From the NCBI GenBank assembly GCA_964463135.1, contig CAYXBA010000005.1:62001-126000 (forward strand): a DNA stretch of 64,000 nt, read 5' to 3'. The DNA comes from UBA6898 sp964463135 (GTDB taxonomy: Bacteria > Nitrospirota > Thermodesulfovibrionia > Thermodesulfovibrionales > UBA6898). How positions within the stretch are numbered: position 1 is the first letter of the stretch; the number at the start of each line of letters is the position of its first letter. Shown in pieces: positions 40,464 to 48,498 of the stretch. The notes beneath the pieces are model-generated. The model saw nothing but the letters and a program-made list of their open reading frames with translations, was not told the origin of the DNA and searched no databases. A program made the translations under genes and the position numbers.

Positions 40464-41669
40464 TTATTCTCCCTTTCTGATCGCATCATACGGCTCCATT
40501 CTGCTTGCGAAGACCGCGGGCAGCAGAGATGCAAGCAGTCCTGTTATCACGGCAAAGACAAGGGCGCCTGCAACGAGTTCTGCCAGGACTGGCAGCGACG
40601 GCAGCAGATACGGCAGCTTGAGGCTCTGGATGATGGATATCCGCGCCAGCGACAACAGACCGCTTCCGGCAATAATGCCAGCAACGCCGCCGGTCAGGGA
40701 AAGAATGACCGCCTCTGCGATGATCAGCCGGAATACCTGTGCCTTTGTGGCTCCCATTGCGCGGAGCAGCCCCAGTTCCCGCTGGCGTTCGTTTACGATC
40801 ATCGAAAAGGCAAAGCCGGTCATCAGTAGCGCAAGGATCCAGAGGATGACGCTGATGATCAGGATGCCTTTCAGCAGCCCTGCGAGCTGTTTCCTGACAG
40901 TGCTGGTCACCTCATCGGATGCGATCGCCTTGACCCCCTCTATCGCGCTCTCTATCCTGATCGCGACACGGTCAGGGGTGAACCTGTCCTCCACCTGAAC
41001 GAGCACTGCAGATATCTTTCCTTTATCCAAGGCGAGCGGCTGCGGGGAATGTTCTTTGGAATTTTCGGCCATGCCGTAAGCTGCCTCCATGGTCATGAAG
41101 ATCGACTGATCGAAAAATTTCATGCCCGTAGGTTCCATGGTCCCTGCAACAGTAAAGAGTGTGCCGAAAAACGGGATAATATCTTCCTTCATGATCGGAA
41201 GGGAACTGCCCGCAATGACCTCATCGGTGCCGAGAGGCTTTGTGAGTTTTTTCTGGAGCCACGGGGTGACCGTGAAATCGGTGGCAGGGTCGAAGGCCAC
41301 AAGAAAGGTTTCCACATTGTAGCAGCAGGTGAATGACGTCGGTTTGATGAAGAGCTGGCTGGACGCCTTTTTTACCCCTTCGATCTCTTTTACCTTTTCG
41401 AAGACTGCGCGGTCCATATAAAAACTGGTCGGTTCGCCGGAAAGGAGGGCAGCCTTGGCCTGGGATTCATGCTTTTCCGGCACCACAAGTACATCCGCGC
41501 CGAGCCGGTATGTGCCGATCTTGAGCGCGTTCTGCATGCCGCTGATAAAGATCGTGGCACTGAAGAGCGTGCCGGTGACCACGGCGACCAGCAGCAGCAG
41601 CACGAAGGTCCGGGTCAGTTTTCTCTTGAGGTTCCTGAGTGCGAGTCCGGATATTTTTATCTTTGTCAT
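40464..41669 (-). CDS. FtsX/MacB-type ABC permease with periplasmic Cys-Cys motif (locus B)
   Basis: A 401-residue permease with one N-terminal helix (about 21-43), a periplasmic domain and three C-terminal helices with NERQRELGLLRAMGAT. Conserved with the locus A permease are LALRNLKRK, RLGADVLVVP, SFYMDRA, and TCCYNVETFLVAFDPATDF, with Cys115-Cys116. The C-terminal MEPYDAIRKGE parallels MEPLMAIKKD of locus A. The ATG lies eight bases after TATAAT and has no Shine-Dalgarno. Sequence outside these motifs has diverged strongly, so the duplication is old or the two were acquired separately. Confidence 0.85.
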   Translation of the reverse strand: MTKIKISGLALRNLKRKLTRTFVLLLLVAVVTGTLFSATIFISGMQNALKIGTYRLGADVLVVPEKHESQAKAALLSGEPTSFYMDRAVFEKVKEIEGVKKASSQLFIKPTSFTCCYNVETFLVAFDPATDFTVTPWLQKKLTKPLGTDEVIAGSSLPIMKEDIIPFFGTLFTVAGTMEPTGMKFFDQSIFMTMEAAYGMAENSKEHSPQPLALDKGKISAVLVQVEDRFTPDRVAIRIESAIEGVKAIASDEVTSTVRKQLAGLLKGILIISVILWILALLMTGFAFSMIVNERQRELGLLRAMGATKAQVFRLIIAEAVILSLTGGVAGIIAGSGLLSLARISIIQSLKLPYLLPSLPVLAELVAGALVFAVITGLLASLLPAVFASRMEPYDAIRKGE

Positions 41670-41677
41670 CTTTGTTT

Positions 41678-41683
41678 ATTATA
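41678..41683 (-). promoter_or_regulatory. TATAAT -10 box of the locus B permease, near-leaderless start
   Basis: On the minus strand a perfect TATAAT is followed by eight bases and then the permease ATG at 41669. A TAGACA with an 18-base spacer could be the -35. The predicted transcript starts one or two bases before the ATG, as in locus A. Confidence 0.6.
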
Positions 41684-41745
41684 GGAAGCGATCTGCCCAA
41701 ATGTCTAATTGCTCCGCGATTCCGGTGATGTCGTCCTTGCGAGAG

Positions 41746-41779
41746 GGGAAAAAAGGCCGGGAGAAGTTTCCCGGCCTTT
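41746..41779 (-). terminator. Rho-independent terminator after the locus B cytochrome gene
   Basis: On the minus strand, AAAGGCCGGGA pairs with TCCCGGCCTTT (11 bp; plus-strand arms at 41752-41762 and 41769-41779) with a six-base loop, followed by a run of six T. It separates the cytochrome gene from the permease, exactly as in locus A. Confidence 0.88.
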
Positions 41780-41794
41780 CTCGACTGACCGATT

Positions 41795-42913
41795 CTACTT
41801 CTTTGCTACTTTCTTTGTAGGGTTCCAGTCGATCTCTATACCGCAAAGCAGAGGGGAGCCCTTGTCCACTTTGACCTCTATGCCGGCAGCCTTGTGGCAT
41901 GTTGCGCATGCCGAAACCTTACCGACAAGGGTGTTGCTCTTCAGGTCCATGATGTTTAAAGTGCTGTCATCTGCATAGGTGCGGGATGAGAGAAATGCAT
42001 ATTTGCCGTCTTTGGTGAACGCAAAATCATGAGACCTGACAGAATCGGGAAGCACGAAACGCTTTACGATCTCATCTGTTGCCGTATCGATCACGATCAC
42101 CTGGCTCTTGTGCGTGCCGGGCTTCAGGCCGGGATCGAACTCGTTCGGTGCGCTTACCCAAAGCTGCTTGCCGTCAGGGGTCATTCTTGCCTGATGGATG
42201 AAGGTCATCTCAGGGCTCGATATCTGCTTGATCTCTTTCTTGGTCTTCCAGTCATACACATAGACTATGCCGGTAGGCATATCAGTGATGTAGGCCTTCT
42301 TTGCGCCCTTGGTCCACTGGATGCCGCAGACTGCCTTGCCCACAGGCATCTTGTCAACGGTCTTCAGTGTTCCTGAATCCCAGATATAGACATTGCCGTT
42401 AGCCATGTCTTCGAAATAGATCTTGCCGTCAGGACCGACGATCGCTCCGCAGAACTTTTCTCCGACCTTGAACGGACCGGACTTCTTGCCTGTTGCAACA
42501 TCGACCTTATAAACGTCGCCGTTCAGCGTGCCGGCAACAAGTATCTTTCTTCCTTTTTCACTTACCAGCGCCTGACCATGGCTTCCGCCCTGTTTCTTTA
42601 CTTCCTCAAAGCTCATGCCTGCGATCTTGCCTTCCATCTCTGAACCTGCCTCGGTCAGAACGATGCGGTCTTTCGTGATGTCCGAGGGGGACTTCATGGT
42701 CTTAAGGTCTATGATGGCGAGATGACCGCCGTGTCCTGCGATATAGGCAGTGGCATTAAATGTCGGTATTTTGGCTGCCGGTACTTCCTTGACTTCAATT
42801 ACCTGTGGTGCTGCAGAGGGTGCTGCGATACTTTCGGTCTGTACTGTGCCGATCGCCATATATCCGGCGCATACGGCTATCAGCACGAATAAAACTGTCA
42901 ATCCCTTCTTCAT
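41795..42913 (-). CDS. Secreted beta-propeller-like protein with C-terminal c-type haem motif (locus B)
   Basis: A 372-residue exported protein with signal peptide (KKGLTVLFVLIAVCAGYMA). It has AYIAGHGGHLA (GHGGH at 60-64), then propeller blades of YncE type such as DVYKVDVATGKKSGPFKVGE, VYIWDSGTLKTVDKMPVGK and VIVIDTATDEIVKRFVLPD. The end has CATCH at 336-340 and LCGI around Cys357, then a Lys-rich tail. It is the paralogue of 7860-8999 and the first gene of locus B. The His/Met/Cys-rich ends could bind copper or iron as well as haem. The GGGGAG site before the ATG is shared with locus A. Confidence 0.78.
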   Translation of the reverse strand: MKKGLTVLFVLIAVCAGYMAIGTVQTESIAAPSAAPQVIEVKEVPAAKIPTFNATAYIAGHGGHLAIIDLKTMKSPSDITKDRIVLTEAGSEMEGKIAGMSFEEVKKQGGSHGQALVSEKGRKILVAGTLNGDVYKVDVATGKKSGPFKVGEKFCGAIVGPDGKIYFEDMANGNVYIWDSGTLKTVDKMPVGKAVCGIQWTKGAKKAYITDMPTGIVYVYDWKTKKEIKQISSPEMTFIHQARMTPDGKQLWVSAPNEFDPGLKPGTHKSQVIVIDTATDEIVKRFVLPDSVRSHDFAFTKDGKYAFLSSRTYADDSTLNIMDLKSNTLVGKVSACATCHKAAGIEVKVDKGSPLLCGIEIDWNPTKKVAKK

Positions 42914-43003
42914 TGAACTTGTACCTCCCCGTTTTTATTGTCTTTTAAAAAAACTGTGATGCTCCGCTATACAGCCTCTCTCTTGATATGCCATCGTTTT
43001 CTG

Positions 43004-43020
43004 TCCGGCTATCACCTCCT
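43004..43020 (-). promoter_or_regulatory. Leader motif shared with locus A
   Basis: Read on the minus strand, AGGAGGTGATAGCCGGA lies about 90 bases before the locus B cytochrome ATG. AGGTGGTGATCCCGGA lies at the same distance in locus A (7756-7771). It falls within the predicted transcript from the promoter at 43041-43070. The gene-free stretch 42914-43146 holds only this, the promoter and a possible 19-codon frame. Confidence 0.45.
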
Positions 43021-43040
43021 GCTCTGACTGAATCTTTCTT

Positions 43041-43070
43041 AGAATAACGCCGAATTTTTTTGCATGTCAA
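43041..43070 (-). promoter_or_regulatory. Sigma70-like promoter of the locus B cytochrome gene
   Basis: On the minus strand, perfect TTGACA (plus-strand 43065-43070), an 18-base spacer, and TATTCT (43041-43046). The predicted 5' leader is about 120 bases long. Confidence 0.65.
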
Positions 43071-43146
43071 ACTCTATTTATAATTTGACAGAATGGCAAT
43101 TCGAATGGTTCAGTTAGAATATAGTCTGTGTCAAACTGAAACAATA

Positions 43147-44031
43147 TTATGAGATAAGAGAGAGTGCGTTCTTTACGATCGTGATTGTTGCGGGCGTTCT
43201 GCCGAGGTGGTCGCCGTCGATCTGAATATGGGCATTGCCGGTGATCGATATCTGTTCTGCCTTGAGATACAGCACATCCTTCTGCTTCAGATGTGAGCCT
43301 CTTATGACGCTTGCCGCGTACCGCAGGAGGTCAGCACGGGTTCTGCCCTTAACTATGCAGACATAAAAGAAAGGGTCACTCAGCTCAGCATCAGGGGTTA
43401 TTTTGAAGTTGCCTCCGTACCGGCTTGCCTTACCGATGATGGCAGCGTATCCGATATGCTGTTTTCCGTCAACGCTGAATATCAGTTCAGACGGATGATA
43501 ATGGATGAGGTTGCTGATACCGCTCAAAATATAGGCGCCTTCGCCCGACACTTTTTTGAGCGTGCTGTTCACATCATAAACAGCCTTTGCGTCAAAGCCC
43601 ACGCCCGCCATGAGACAGAAATGCCGGACGACCGGGACGCCATCGGGAAAAACTTCTATTCTGCCCAGGCAGGTTGTTCTGGCCCGTCCTGCAATAGCAA
43701 GCTCCATGGCCTCCTCAACAGAGCCGGGGATGGCGAGTTCTTTGGCAAGCACATTGGTTGTTCCGAGGGGCAGGATAGCAAGCGGTGTGGCTGACATGAC
43801 CATGCCGTTTATTACTTCATTAATGGTGCCGTCGCCCCCTGCAGCGATGATGAGACGGGGTCCTTCCCCCGCTGCCTGACGGGCAAGTTCTTCTGCCTGT
43901 CCTTTTCTTTCGGTAAAAAAGATCTTTGTCTCAAATCCTTTTTCCTGCAGATATGCGGCTGCGCGTCTGACCTTTTCAAGGGACGAGGTGCGCGCTGTCG
44001 GATTATTTATGAGGACGATCAATGAGCTCAT
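43147..44031 (-). CDS. Diacylglycerol kinase-family lipid kinase (DagK/YegS/BmrU)
   Basis: A 294-residue cytosolic lipid kinase. The nucleotide-binding GGDGTINEVING is at about residues 64-75, with LPLGTTNVLAKELAIP following and an N-terminal NNPTA. The C-terminal beta-domain has GGNFKITPDAELSDP and QIDGDHLG. It phosphorylates diacylglycerol or a related lipid. Its start overlaps the bioW 3' end by 29 bases in a different frame. Confidence 0.88.
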   Translation of the reverse strand: MSSLIVLINNPTARTSSLEKVRRAAAYLQEKGFETKIFFTERKGQAEELARQAAGEGPRLIIAAGGDGTINEVINGMVMSATPLAILPLGTTNVLAKELAIPGSVEEAMELAIAGRARTTCLGRIEVFPDGVPVVRHFCLMAGVGFDAKAVYDVNSTLKKVSGEGAYILSGISNLIHYHPSELIFSVDGKQHIGYAAIIGKASRYGGNFKITPDAELSDPFFYVCIVKGRTRADLLRYAASVIRGSHLKQKDVLYLKAEQISITGNAHIQIDGDHLGRTPATITIVKNALSLIS

Positions 44032-44923
44032 CTATGGTCTTCTCGCCTGAGCATGAGATGGGGCCGGTTATTATAACAGGCGTCTTTTCGAGATACTGTA
44101 TGGCGCGGTAGATATCTGCATTTTCTCTGAGAAAGAATATCCTGCCGCCTCTTCGGTCTTTCTTGCTTTTAATGTGCGGAATTCTTACATATCCCCTATA
44201 AGCGGATGCTGCATAGCCTGTGGTGTAATCGGGGTCGTCTGATATGCAGACCTCTGCGACGACATCGCGGCAGGATGCGACCTTTGAGGCCAGAATGACT
44301 GCCTCTCTGACCGTTTCTGTATTCAGGCCGTATCTGTCGAGTGATGCTGTGAGCATTTTTTTCGCGGTCTTCAAAATACCGAAGCGTGACGCCCTAACGC
44401 CCCGCTGCAGATCCGGTTCGACACGTCTGCCGGATGACATAAGCACAAGGCTGGCTCCGCGCATGGCATCTCTGCTGTACAGGATTGATAAGGCAGAGGT
44501 GATCGCCATCGTTGATACGCCGGCCTCAGTGAGGAGTCTGGTGATAATGGTCTTTGCGCAGGAAGGCGAGGTGTTTGTCACGGTCATGATTGGCAATGCC
44601 GGGATGACCCGGGGCTTCTTCCTCAGTTGTTCGATGCTGATCTGTATGTTGTCCGGCTTGCCGCGAGGATGTGCTATTGCACGGTCAATATATGCCTCGA
44701 CGACCGTCCGTATCTCTCTCCGCGAGCAGATGGTTTCCGCGCCGGAGATATGAATATCGGGGGTTGGTGGTTGGGGGGCAGGGTCTACATCCCCGGCTAA
44801 CGGCGTAAGGCTAATGGCTAAGGGAGCAGACCCTTTGCCTCGGGCCCTTTGCCCTTTGCCTTTCAGGCGTGACGCCCGCATCCGTATGCTCCAGAGAGGG
44901 GAGACCGGGGCCCGCAGTGTCAT
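44003..44923 (-). CDS. bioW: 6-carboxyhexanoate--CoA ligase (pimeloyl-CoA synthetase)
   Basis: A 306-residue enzyme that activates pimelate to pimeloyl-CoA for biotin synthesis. Family marks are WSIRMRAS, HISGAETI, AHPRGKPDNIQIS, RGVRASRFG, ASKVASCRDVVAEVC, SDDPDYTTGYAAS and RGGRIFFL. It is about 45 residues longer than typical BioW (about 260), because residues 19-57, between RMRAS and HISGAE, are a low-complexity insert (Gly/Lys/Arg then Pro-rich) encoded by a G-rich repeat related to the one in mnmA. Its ATG overlaps the bioB stop in ATGA. Whether the insert blocks activity is unknown; the frame is intact. Confidence 0.9.
   Translation of the reverse strand: MTLRAPVSPLWSIRMRASRLKGKGQRARGKGSAPLAISLTPLAGDVDPAPQPPTPDIHISGAETICSRREIRTVVEAYIDRAIAHPRGKPDNIQISIEQLRKKPRVIPALPIMTVTNTSPSCAKTIITRLLTEAGVSTMAITSALSILYSRDAMRGASLVLMSSGRRVEPDLQRGVRASRFGILKTAKKMLTASLDRYGLNTETVREAVILASKVASCRDVVAEVCISDDPDYTTGYAASAYRGYVRIPHIKSKKDRRGGRIFFLRENADIYRAIQYLEKTPVIITGPISCSGEKTIDELIDRPHK
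44753..44869 (-). repeat. G-rich repeat inserted in frame in bioW
   Basis: On the coding strand it reads GGCAAAGGGCAAAGGG, then CCCGAGGCAAAGGGTCTGC, then TCCCTTAGCCATTAGCC and a TTACGCCGTTAGCCGGGG segment, and ends in a G-poor, C-rich run. The GGGCAAAGGG and AGGGTC-x-TCCCTT parts match the repeat in mnmA at 38423-38475. It encodes residues 19-57 of BioW. Confidence 0.65.
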
Positions 44924-45894
44924 CTGACCTTCAACCCGAGTTGTCTGACAAGCTTTAGATCATCATCATAACCTCTGCCGGGCGTTGTGAGATAGTTCCC
45001 CACCAGAAGTCCGCTCGCACCTGCAAGGAAGATAAAGGAGTTCAGTTCCCCCAAGGTCTGGAGGCGGCCGCCGCAGACGCGTATCTGTTTGTCAGGGAGA
45101 ATAAAGCGGTACAAACTTATGATCTTCAGTGCCTGCAATGGTTCAAGGGGTCGCTGCCTGCTGAAGGCTGTCCCCTTGATGGGCGCAAGAAAATTTATCG
45201 GTATAGAATCAGGATCAAGTTCGCGCAGGGCAAAGGCCATGTCCATTCTGTCCTGCCATGTCTCGCCAAGGCCGAAGATGCCGCCGGAGCAAACTGAAAG
45301 GCCTGCTTCCCGGGCAGCGCGGATAGTCTCCTTTTTTTCGTTATACGAATGGGTCGAGCATACGGCCGAAAAAAAGCGCTCTGATGTCTCAAGATTGTTG
45401 TGATACCGGTGGAGGCCTGCCTTTTTCAGCACCTTCAGTTCATCTTTGTCGAGAAGGCCGAGCGTTGCGCAGGGCAGGAGTCCGAGTTTTCGCACGCCGG
45501 ATATCATCTCTGCGATCTTCAGAAGTTCCCTGCCAGACACACTCCTGCCGCTGGTAACAATGCAGAACCTTTGTGCACCACCGTTCTTTGCATCTCTTGC
45601 CCTGGCCAGTATCTGTTCTTTGTCCAGAAGAGGGTATGCTGTTATGCTGGCACGGCTTGTCTTTGACTGTGCGCAGTAAGAGCAGTCCTCAGGGCATTTG
45701 CCTGATTTTGCATTTACGATAGAGCAGAGGTCAATGCTATTGCCCTGAAACCGTTCCCGGATTCGGTTAGCAGAAGAAAAGAGGTCAAAGAGCTGCTGTC
45801 CGGAAATTGACGCAAGGAATACCGCGTCTGCTGCGGACAGCTTCTTGCCGGAAAGGACTTTGCACTCTATCTTCTTCAGCCTGTCAGTGATCAT
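44920..45894 (-). CDS. bioB: Biotin synthase
   Basis: A 324-residue radical-SAM enzyme that inserts sulfur into dethiobiotin. The [4Fe-4S] ligands are Cys67, Cys71 and Cys74 in KCPEDCSYCAQS. Other marks are GAQRFCIVTSGR, HNLETS, GGIFGLGE and RVCGGRLQ, which provides ligands and the Arg of the [2Fe-2S] site. It lies upstream of bioW in a two- or three-gene operon. bioF, bioA and bioD are not in the window. Confidence 0.94.
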   Translation of the reverse strand: MITDRLKKIECKVLSGKKLSAADAVFLASISGQQLFDLFSSANRIRERFQGNSIDLCSIVNAKSGKCPEDCSYCAQSKTSRASITAYPLLDKEQILARARDAKNGGAQRFCIVTSGRSVSGRELLKIAEMISGVRKLGLLPCATLGLLDKDELKVLKKAGLHRYHNNLETSERFFSAVCSTHSYNEKKETIRAAREAGLSVCSGGIFGLGETWQDRMDMAFALRELDPDSIPINFLAPIKGTAFSRQRPLEPLQALKIISLYRFILPDKQIRVCGGRLQTLGELNSFIFLAGASGLLVGNYLTTPGRGYDDDLKLVRQLGLKVR

Positions 45895-45929
45895 TGCATA
45901 TCTCGTGGGTGGATGCAGTTGCCGGGAGG

Positions 45930-46610
45930 CTAACCCTTTCTTGCATTGATTCTCGCTGCAAGTTCATCGCGGGTGAAAATACCCTTTTCAACTAGCAGGT
46001 CAATGATGCCGGCAAGCACCTCATGCTCAACGTTACGGGCGCTGAGTTCCTGTTCATCAGGCTCAGGTTCCGGCAATGCGTGATCGTCCTGCATGAGTTC
46101 GAAATGTGCTCCTCCCGGATTAAAGGTCATATCAGCGACGTGTGCCTTTCTCGCAAGGGTGCTGGACGAGGTCATGGGGTCATAGAAATGGTCGAGGGCT
46201 GTATGGATATCCGATTCGAGCGCAAGGACAGGCTTTACCCGCACACTGAGAAGAAATCCGAGGTCGTCAAGCATCTTGAGGTCTGTAGGATCTGAGGTGA
46301 GTGCGATCAGCGTTCTGCCGTCGAATTTCTGAGGCAGTATACCGAATTTTCTGGCGATATCCTCTTTCACCAGACGCATGACCTCGTCAGAGGGTCTTTC
46401 GAATTCTTCGAGCGGCAAACAGGTCATGCCCATCTGCTTTTCTATTACACTTATCATGGAAGTCTCTTTTATGAAGCCCTTGCGGACAAGAACGGCGCCG
46501 AGCCGTCCTCCCCACTCCTTCTGATGGGCAAGTGCAGCCTTGAGCTGCATCTCGTCTATCAGACCTGCATCCATGAGAAGTTCACCGAGTTTCTTTTTTG
46601 CAACTGCCAT
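45930..46610 (-). CDS. Stand-alone MshEN (GspE N-terminal) domain protein, c-di-GMP-binding candidate
   Basis: A 226-residue soluble protein without an ATPase domain. Two tandem 24-residue MshEN motifs are seen: KLGELLMDAGLIDEMQLKAAL-x2-Q and RLGAVLVRKGFIKE...VIEKQ, matching RLGxxLxxxG-(L/I)-x(5)-L-x(3)-L-x2-Q. In MshE such motifs bind cyclic di-GMP. The rest of the N-terminal GspE fold follows (DIARKFGILPQKFDGRTLIALTSDP), then an acidic linker and a C-terminal helical pair. The first motif has Lys for Arg. A separate HD-GYP protein is encoded at 58013. Confidence 0.82.
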   Translation of the reverse strand: MAVAKKKLGELLMDAGLIDEMQLKAALAHQKEWGGRLGAVLVRKGFIKETSMISVIEKQMGMTCLPLEEFERPSDEVMRLVKEDIARKFGILPQKFDGRTLIALTSDPTDLKMLDDLGFLLSVRVKPVLALESDIHTALDHFYDPMTSSSTLARKAHVADMTFNPGGAHFELMQDDHALPEPEPDEQELSARNVEHEVLAGIIDLLVEKGIFTRDELAARINARKG

Positions 46611-46622
46611 GCTCTCCCCTGT

Positions 46623-46901
46623 CTAATACCGTATTTCGAATCCCTCTTCTTTCAGAGGGTTTTCCCACGCAATGTCAACATCCATCACGCGGGACCCGGA
46701 AGGCCCCTTTCTGCAGGCGAGGATTGCTTGCTCTATAAGTTCCCTCTGTCCCTCAAAAACCGCTTCAACACGGCCGTCATGCAGATTTTTGACCCATCCG
46801 TTCAGTCTGTGCACTACAGCCTGATCCCGTGTGAATGCACGGTAACAGACTCCCTGAACTCTGCCGGATATGACTATATGGACCCGTGAAATCACGCCCA
46901 C
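46623..46901 (-). CDS. acyP: Acylphosphatase
   Basis: A 92-residue enzyme that hydrolyses acyl phosphates. The motif GRVQGVCYRAFTRDQA holds the phosphate-binding loop and catalytic Arg, and NGWVKNLHDGRVEAVFEG holds the catalytic Asn. The length is typical. It lies 12 bases upstream of the MshEN gene on the same strand. Confidence 0.92.
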   Translation of the reverse strand: MGVISRVHIVISGRVQGVCYRAFTRDQAVVHRLNGWVKNLHDGRVEAVFEGQRELIEQAILACRKGPSGSRVMDVDIAWENPLKEEGFEIRY

Positions 46902-46914
46902 ATTATAGCAGAAA

Positions 46915-47028
46915 CAGGCAAAGGTGAAAGAATAGGTATAGACAAAGTAAGAGGAACAGAAATGGAACAGGGAGCCTGCAGCTTACCCCATCTGTTTTCT
47001 TTACTGTTTCTCGCTATACCTTTACCTG
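46915..47028. repeat. Imperfect inverted repeat between livF and acyP
   Basis: CAGGCAAAGGTGAAAG... at 46915 onward pairs in part with ...CTATACCTTTACCTG ending at 47028, and AACAGAAATGG pairs with CCATCTGTTTTC further in. It could be a terminator after livF or a decayed repeat. No T-run follows directly. Confidence 0.35.
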
Positions 47029-47033
47029 TCTGT

Positions 47034-47732
47034 CTACTCCCCCAGATATGCGTGCTGGACCTTTTTATTGACAAGGAGGTCAGCGCTGCTGCCTGAAAGA
47101 ATGATACTGCCGTTCTCGATCACATAGCCTCTATGAGAAAGCTTGAGTGCAGCTCTGGCGTTCTGCTCAACAAGAAGAATCGTTATCCCTTCGCTGCTGA
47201 TCTCCTGTATGGTCCTGAAGATCTTGCTCACCATGATCGGTGCAAGACCGAGCGAAGGCTCGTCAAGCAGCAGGATGTCAGGGTTGGACATCAGTGCCCT
47301 TCCGATAGCGAGCATCTGCTGTTCTCCTCCGCTCAGGGTGCCTCCAGGCTGCTTCTTCCGTTCATCGAGTATGGGGAAGAGCTTATAGATCCTCTCAAGG
47401 GACGTGCTGAAGTCACCGCGGCCGAGAAATGCACCCATCTGGAGATTCTCGTAAACGGTCAGTCTCGGAAAGATCCTCCTGCCTTCTGGCACCTGACAGA
47501 TGCCCATCTGAACGATCCTGTGCGGCGGCAGTCCGACAATATCAGTCTCTCCCCGCATGATCGAACCTGCTGACGCCTTGAGGATACCTGATATGGTCAT
47601 GAGACAGGTCGATTTTCCTGCACCGTTGCTCCCGATCAGCGAGACGATCTCGCCCCTGTTCACTTCCATATCTATACCCTTAAGTGCCTTGATCGGTCCG
47701 TATCCGGCATGAATATTCGTCAATTTCAGCAT
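47034..47732 (-). CDS. livF: Branched-chain amino acid ABC transporter ATPase
   Basis: A 232-residue ATPase with Walker A GSNGAGKST, signature LSGGEQQMLAIGRALM and Walker B ILLLDEPSLGLAP, the last being characteristic of LivF. It is the last gene of livHMGF, five bases after livG. Confidence 0.93.
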   Translation of the reverse strand: MLKLTNIHAGYGPIKALKGIDMEVNRGEIVSLIGSNGAGKSTCLMTISGILKASAGSIMRGETDIVGLPPHRIVQMGICQVPEGRRIFPRLTVYENLQMGAFLGRGDFSTSLERIYKLFPILDERKKQPGGTLSGGEQQMLAIGRALMSNPDILLLDEPSLGLAPIMVSKIFRTIQEISSEGITILLVEQNARAALKLSHRGYVIENGSIILSGSSADLLVNKKVQHAYLGE

Positions 47733-47736
47733 GGCG

Positions 47737-48498
47737 TCAGTGCGCCTCCTTGCCGAGATATGCCTCGATGACCAGGGGGTCGTTCTTTACTTCCCGGGGA
47801 GAGCCTTCTGCGATCTTTACCCCATGGTCCAGTACGATGATCCTGTCTGATATGCCCATGACAAATTTCATGTCATGCTCAATCAGGATGATCGTCTTGC
47901 CCATCTCGCGCATCTTCCTGATCGTTGCCATCATCTCATCGGTCTCGAGCGGGTTCATGCCCGCTGTCGGCTCGTCAAGAAGGATGAGCTGAGGCTCTGA
48001 TGCAAGTGCCCGCGCTATCTCCAGCTTTCGCTGTGCCCCGTAAGGGAGGTTTCCCGCTCCCTGCTCGGCAAATGATTCAAGGCCGAGGAATTCAAGATAT
48101 TCAAAGGCTGTCTGCCGGACAGATGCCTCCTCATTCAGAAACGAGGGCATATGCGTAATGATCGGTACCAGTCCGGACCTGATCTTTGCATGCTGAGCCA
48201 CCATGACGTTCTCAATTACCGACATGGCCCGGAAAAGTCTGATGTTCTGAAAGGTGCGGGAAATGCCGAGGCGGTTGATTCTGTCTGCAGGGAGGTTAGA
48301 AATGGTCTCGCCCGAAAAGGTGATGGTCCCTCTGGTCGGTTTCATGAACCCGGTCAGACAGTTAAAAAGTGTTGTCTTGCCCGCGCCATTAGGACCGATT
48401 ATGCTGAGGATCATACCCTGCCTGAGAGAAAAGCTGACATCCTCAACAGCCCTGATGCCGCCGAAATGCTTTGAAAGAGCCCTAACTTCGAGAAGCAC
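47737..48498 (-). CDS. livG: Branched-chain amino acid ABC transporter ATPase
   Basis: A 253-residue ATPase with Walker A GPNGAGKTT, an insertion typical of LivG between the Walker motifs, and Walker B LILLDEPTAGMNPLE followed by LIEHDMKFVMG. The signature loop is GNLPYGAQRKLEIARAL rather than LSGGQ, as is normal for LivG. Its start overlaps livM by 17 bases. Confidence 0.93.
   Translation of the reverse strand: MLLEVRALSKHFGGIRAVEDVSFSLRQGMILSIIGPNGAGKTTLFNCLTGFMKPTRGTITFSGETISNLPADRINRLGISRTFQNIRLFRAMSVIENVMVAQHAKIRSGLVPIITHMPSFLNEEASVRQTAFEYLEFLGLESFAEQGAGNLPYGAQRKLEIARALASEPQLILLDEPTAGMNPLETDEMMATIRKMREMGKTIILIEHDMKFVMGISDRIIVLDHGVKIAEGSPREVKNDPLVIEAYLGKEAH

Noticed and set aside
40464..41669. 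Second LolC/LolE permease
   Set aside because: It lacks the LolC N-terminal pattern seen at 12647-13876, has the Cys-Cys motif, and pairs with a non-LolD-type ATPase and a TPR lipoprotein.
42949..43000. A 19-codon frame (MAYQERGC...) in the leader of the locus B cytochrome gene
   Set aside because: No counterpart in the locus A leader and no good ribosome-binding site at proper distance.
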